Source: Streptomyces clavifer
Lineage (GTDB): Bacteria > Actinomycetota > Actinomycetes > Streptomycetales > Streptomycetaceae
Length of the DNA stretch: 64,000 nt
Assembly: GCA_014651175.1 (NCBI GenBank)
Contig: BMWJ01000001.1
Location: forward strand, 620,001-684,000
Reading direction: 5' to 3'
Shown: positions 61,385 through 64,000 of the stretch, piece by piece
Position numbering within the stretch: the first letter of the stretch is position 1
Layout: every line of letters begins with the position of its first letter
Position numbers and translations under genes: made by a program
The notes under the pieces: generated by a model
Told to the model about the DNA's origin: nothing
What the model saw: the letters and a program-made list of their open reading frames with translations, nothing else
Databases searched by the model: none

Positions 61385-62689
61385 CTAGGCCACGGCCGTT
61401 CTCTCCGGGCCCGCGGGCCCGGCCACCGGTGACTCGTTGTCGTTCCGGGGCCTGGCCGGCGCCCAGACCTCCAGGTGGAACCTGCCGTCCCCGCCCAGAC
61501 CCGCGCTGAGTCCACCGCCTATGGCGGCGAAACGGGCGCGCAGGTTGTCCAGTCCGCTCCCGCCGGTCCGCGCGGAGAAGACGTCGGGCAGCTCGTACGG
61601 GTGGTCGTTGGTCAGCCCGAGGCGGACCGTTTCTCCGTCGGTCTCGGCCTTGATGGAACAGACCCGGACACCGCTGTGGCGGAGGATGTTGGTGACTCCC
61701 TCCCGGAGTGCGGTGGCCAGAACGGTGTCGACGACCGGGTGCAGCCGTCCGCACGCCACGTCCACATCCGCACGGACGTCCGCGGCCGCGAGTACGGTTC
61801 CCGCCGATTCGGCCTCCTCGGACAACGACATGTCGCGGTACCCGCTGGAGACCAGTCGCACGTCGGACAGCGCCTGGCGCGCCACCTGGAGCAGCGACGC
61901 CGTCTCCTCACGGGCCTTTTCCGGCCGACTGCTGATGAGCCGTTGGATCAGTTCGCCCTTGAGCGCGATCGCGGAGAGGCTGTATCCGAGCAGATCGTGA
62001 AGATCACGGGCGAACCGCAGCCGTTCCTGTGTCACGGCCATTCTGGCCAGTTCCTCCCTCGTCGCGTGCACCTCGTGCACCAGGTCCGTCAGCCGGGTCA
62101 GGCCGTAGATGACGAGACCGGTCAGGGTGCCCGCGATGGTGAAGTACAGGACCAGGTCGACCGACGCCCCGGCGAGCAGGTTGTAGACCGGGATGAACGC
62201 GATGAGCGTCCCGTAGGCCGGCCAGGCGTACCGTGCCGGCAGCGTGAGCAGCAGGGTGGCGGCCAACGGGCCCTGCAGACTGCCCCAGTTGGTCCCGAAC
62301 CACACGAGCGGTGCGAAGGTGAGCACCGCCTGGACGCCCACCGCGGTGGCCTTCCAGCGGGTCGGCCAGCGCCGGGCGCCGCCCGACGAAACCGCCACCT
62401 GGACGCCGAACAGCGCGACCACCAGGGCGACGCACACGACGAGCTGCGTGGTGCCGGGCCTGGTCCTGACGACGTTCAGGACGGTCATGGTGCAGTAACA
62501 GGCGAGCGCGACCAGGATCACCGCCCGCGCGAGCCGCGGGGCCGGCGGCTGCGAACGCGGCGAGATCGGGGCGGCGGAGGGCGTGGCCCCCGGCGTGCCG
62601 TGGTGCGTGGACGACATCTTCGTGACGGACCCCCCGGTCGTCGCCCCTTGATCCAAGGGTGCTTTCACGCCATCACGACTCGTCGGCAC
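61385..62689 (-). CDS. DesK-like sensor histidine kinase
   Basis: A 434-residue kinase with about five TM segments (about 55-75, 82-102, 113-133, 140-175, 182-205) and a HisKA_3-type phosphoacceptor FARDLHDLLGYSLSA, then a reduced ATPase domain (ALREGVTNILRHS N box, GSGLDNLRAR). Such kinases sense membrane state or lipophilic compounds. GTG 62689 has a clear AAGGAGG; an in-frame ATG at 62728 lacks any ribosome site. It lies 90 nt downstream of the YcaO stop on the same strand, so read-through from the YcaO gene is likely. Confidence 0.9.
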   Translation of the reverse strand: MPTSRDGVKAPLDQGATTGGSVTKMSSTHHGTPGATPSAAPISPRSQPPAPRLARAVILVALACYCTMTVLNVVRTRPGTTQLVVCVALVVALFGVQVAVSSGGARRWPTRWKATAVGVQAVLTFAPLVWFGTNWGSLQGPLAATLLLTLPARYAWPAYGTLIAFIPVYNLLAGASVDLVLYFTIAGTLTGLVIYGLTRLTDLVHEVHATREELARMAVTQERLRFARDLHDLLGYSLSAIALKGELIQRLISSRPEKAREETASLLQVARQALSDVRLVSSGYRDMSLSEEAESAGTVLAAADVRADVDVACGRLHPVVDTVLATALREGVTNILRHSGVRVCSIKAETDGETVRLGLTNDHPYELPDVFSARTGGSGLDNLRARFAAIGGGLSAGLGGDGRFHLEVWAPARPRNDNESPVAGPAGPERTAVA

Positions 62690-62779
62690 TGCCGCCTCCT
62701 TGCCAGGACCAGTAGTGGCGGACCGCATGCTATGTCGTTCGGTCAGCCGTCAGCCACTGGTTGCCGACGCCGTCCGGAT

Positions 62780-64000
62780 TCAGACGAAGAGTGGTACGGG
62801 GTTGATTTCTTCGTACCGGACAGGGTGCTGGTGACGTCCCAGCCGCACCGGTACGTCGAAGAGCCGGCCGGGGGCGAATCGGGCCCAGAAGTGCCGCATT
62901 CCCGGAACGATCACTTTCACTACGGGAAGTCCCACGTCGGGACGGGTCTGGTCGAGGACGAGCAACTCCATTCCGTGGGCACGTACCAGCGAGTCCGCCG
63001 CTTCGACGTCGTCCCGTAGATCACCTCGGGCCGTATACGAATAGTGCCCCGGAGTACGCGGACCTTCGGCTGGATCCGGGCGTAGGTATGGCTGGTTATC
63101 CACCGTCCCCGAGCGCCACCAGTGCGCCAGGCCGGGGTCCGCCGAACGGAGCTCCGGCGAGTCCTCCTCGGGGGGGAGCAGTTGAGCCATCTCCGTCACG
63201 GCCCGGCGCAGGGCCAGCCGCGGGTCGAAGTGCGCCCCGAATCCGAAGGAGATGCCCTGGGCGCCCCCGTCCGTGCGCCGGGACAGCGCGGCCATCACGG
63301 GGATGCCGAAGTCCGCGGTGAGGTCGAGCACCCACATCTCGCGGTGCAGCCGGGTGTAGGCCTCCCGGGTCCGCGTCAGCCACGGCTCGTCGAACGCGTC
63401 CAGGTCGACCGCGGGCTGACGGGTGCGGTTGTACCACCAGAGGGCGACCGCGTCCCGTTCCACCACCTCCAGGAAGCCCTGCACGACGGCGTCCTCCGGA
63501 CTGCTGCCCGCCGCGTTGCCGTTGGAGTCGGCCCAGGGCGCCGCGGGCACGCCGCCCGGCCCGGCGCCGAAGTACAGCATGGAGGTGGGGAGCAGCCGGT
63601 GCGCGCCCGCGGTGAGTGACCACACGGGGGTCCAGTCGGCCGGCGCCAGCGGGTCGAACGGCGGGGGCACCTGCTGGAAGCGCGAGTTCCGCGCGTTCCA
63701 GCCGTCCCGCTCGCGGAACTGCCGGTCGGCGAACAGCTGGCAGTCGTTGGGGTGCAGGGCCGCCGCGCCGAGCCCCGCGAGGGTGTCGCGGACGGTGGGC
63801 TCATCTCCCTGGCGGGTTCCGCAGTAACGTTCCAGCGCCTCGCACAGCGCACCCACCTCGGCCTCCTGCGGAGTGGTTCCCTTGCCCCCGCTCTGCCCCC
63901 GCAGCCCGCCGCGCAGTCCGGCGAGCGAACGGCTCTCGCCCAGGGCCATGTTGCGCCCGGCGACGTACCGGTTCAGGCCCTCGGGGGAGCCGGGCGCGGG
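62780..64000 (-). CDS. TOMM-type YcaO cyclodehydratase (C-terminal part), runs off right edge
   Basis: At least 406 residues, open through the right edge of the window, so the start is not seen (the ATG at 63949 is internal). YcaO features are GLNRYVAGRNM at the right edge, GGLRGQSGGKGTTPQEAEVGAL followed by EALERYCG, SNGNAAGSSPEDAVVQGFLEVVERDA (ATP-binding Glu-rich helices), and the C-terminal NPVPLFV, a PxP end typical of azoline-forming YcaO proteins (McbD/BalhD type). It uses ATP to cyclise Cys/Ser/Thr in a precursor peptide. No E1-like partner, dehydrogenase or precursor is in the window; they should lie to the right. Confidence 0.9.
   Translation of the reverse strand, partial: PAPGSPEGLNRYVAGRNMALGESRSLAGLRGGLRGQSGGKGTTPQEAEVGALCEALERYCGTRQGDEPTVRDTLAGLGAAALHPNDCQLFADRQFRERDGWNARNSRFQQVPPPFDPLAPADWTPVWSLTAGAHRLLPTSMLYFGAGPGGVPAAPWADSNGNAAGSSPEDAVVQGFLEVVERDAVALWWYNRTRQPAVDLDAFDEPWLTRTREAYTRLHREMWVLDLTADFGIPVMAALSRRTDGGAQGISFGFGAHFDPRLALRRAVTEMAQLLPPEEDSPELRSADPGLAHWWRSGTVDNQPYLRPDPAEGPRTPGHYSYTARGDLRDDVEAADSLVRAHGMELLVLDQTRPDVGLPVVKVIVPGMRHFWARFAPGRLFDVPVRLGRHQHPVRYEEINPVPLFV

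Noticed and set aside
63950..64000. Starting the YcaO gene at ATG 63949
   Set aside because: The frame stays open to the window edge and the upstream residues (GLNRYVAGRN) fit the family, so the true start lies beyond 64000.

Overview
The window is GC-rich (well over 70% in most coding stretches) with actinomycete codon use, frequent GTG starts, ATGA-type overlaps and gene families typical of Streptomyces: a conservon (cvnABCD), a FtsW/RodA plus PbpA pair, NHEJ Ku/LigD-polymerase, an HspR-type operator at lon, and a large secondary-metabolite locus. I read it as a Streptomyces chromosome. The order kgd - two-component pair - lon - conservon - rodA/pbpA - ligD/ku resembles, from memory, the SCO5281-SCO5309 neighbourhood of S. 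coelicolor; I could not run a comparison.

Left part (1-41.4 kb), mostly housekeeping or conserved. It holds the 5' two-fifths of kgd (reverse strand, running off the left edge), an OmpR-type sensor/regulator pair, a spermidine-synthase-like gene, a nucleotidyltransferase, lon under a HAIR-like operator, a lipoprotein polysaccharide deacetylase, a GH25 lysozyme remnant, a MarR regulator and a PP2C-like phosphatase. Next come the conservon with a StyA-like flavoprotein, an NlpC/P60 hydrolase, a large pseudokinase/PQQ-propeller membrane protein, an enoyl-CoA hydratase/TetR pair and two divergent diiron oxygenase-like genes. The remainder is an ADP-ribosylglycohydrolase, an amidase, PbpA/RodA, a HEAT-repeat protein, LigD-polymerase/Ku, and envelope or NERD-domain proteins.

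Right part (about 41.5-64 kb), a biosynthetic locus. Genes typical of aromatic (type II) polyketide processing are present: an ActIII-like ketoreductase, a didomain aromatase/cyclase, an ABM-type oxygenase, a flavin monooxygenase, an NTF2/SnoaL-like protein, a P450 with ferredoxin and reductase, a KASIII-like priming enzyme with Ser in place of Cys, citramalate synthase, an alpha-methylacyl-CoA racemase/CoA-transferase-like protein and an acyl-CoA carboxylase epsilon subunit. A second module is FAAL, acyl-CoA dehydrogenase, an ACP-acyltransferase fusion and a phosphopantetheinyl transferase. No KS-alpha/KS-beta pair lies in the window, so the core synthase is either outside it or replaced by something else. 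A DesK/DesR-type two-component system follows on the reverse strand behind a TOMM-type YcaO cyclodehydratase that runs off the right edge. The locus is therefore either a polyketide cluster abutting an azole-peptide cluster or an unusual hybrid.

Strong inverted repeats (8.1, 17.1, 36.8, 42.0, 46.0, 47.7 and 54.8 kb) punctuate the transcription units, including a perfect 60-nt palindrome at 41988-42047. A 50-codon ORF with a near-perfect Shine-Dalgarno sits just after that palindrome. No tRNA, rRNA, CRISPR array or insertion sequence was recognised.
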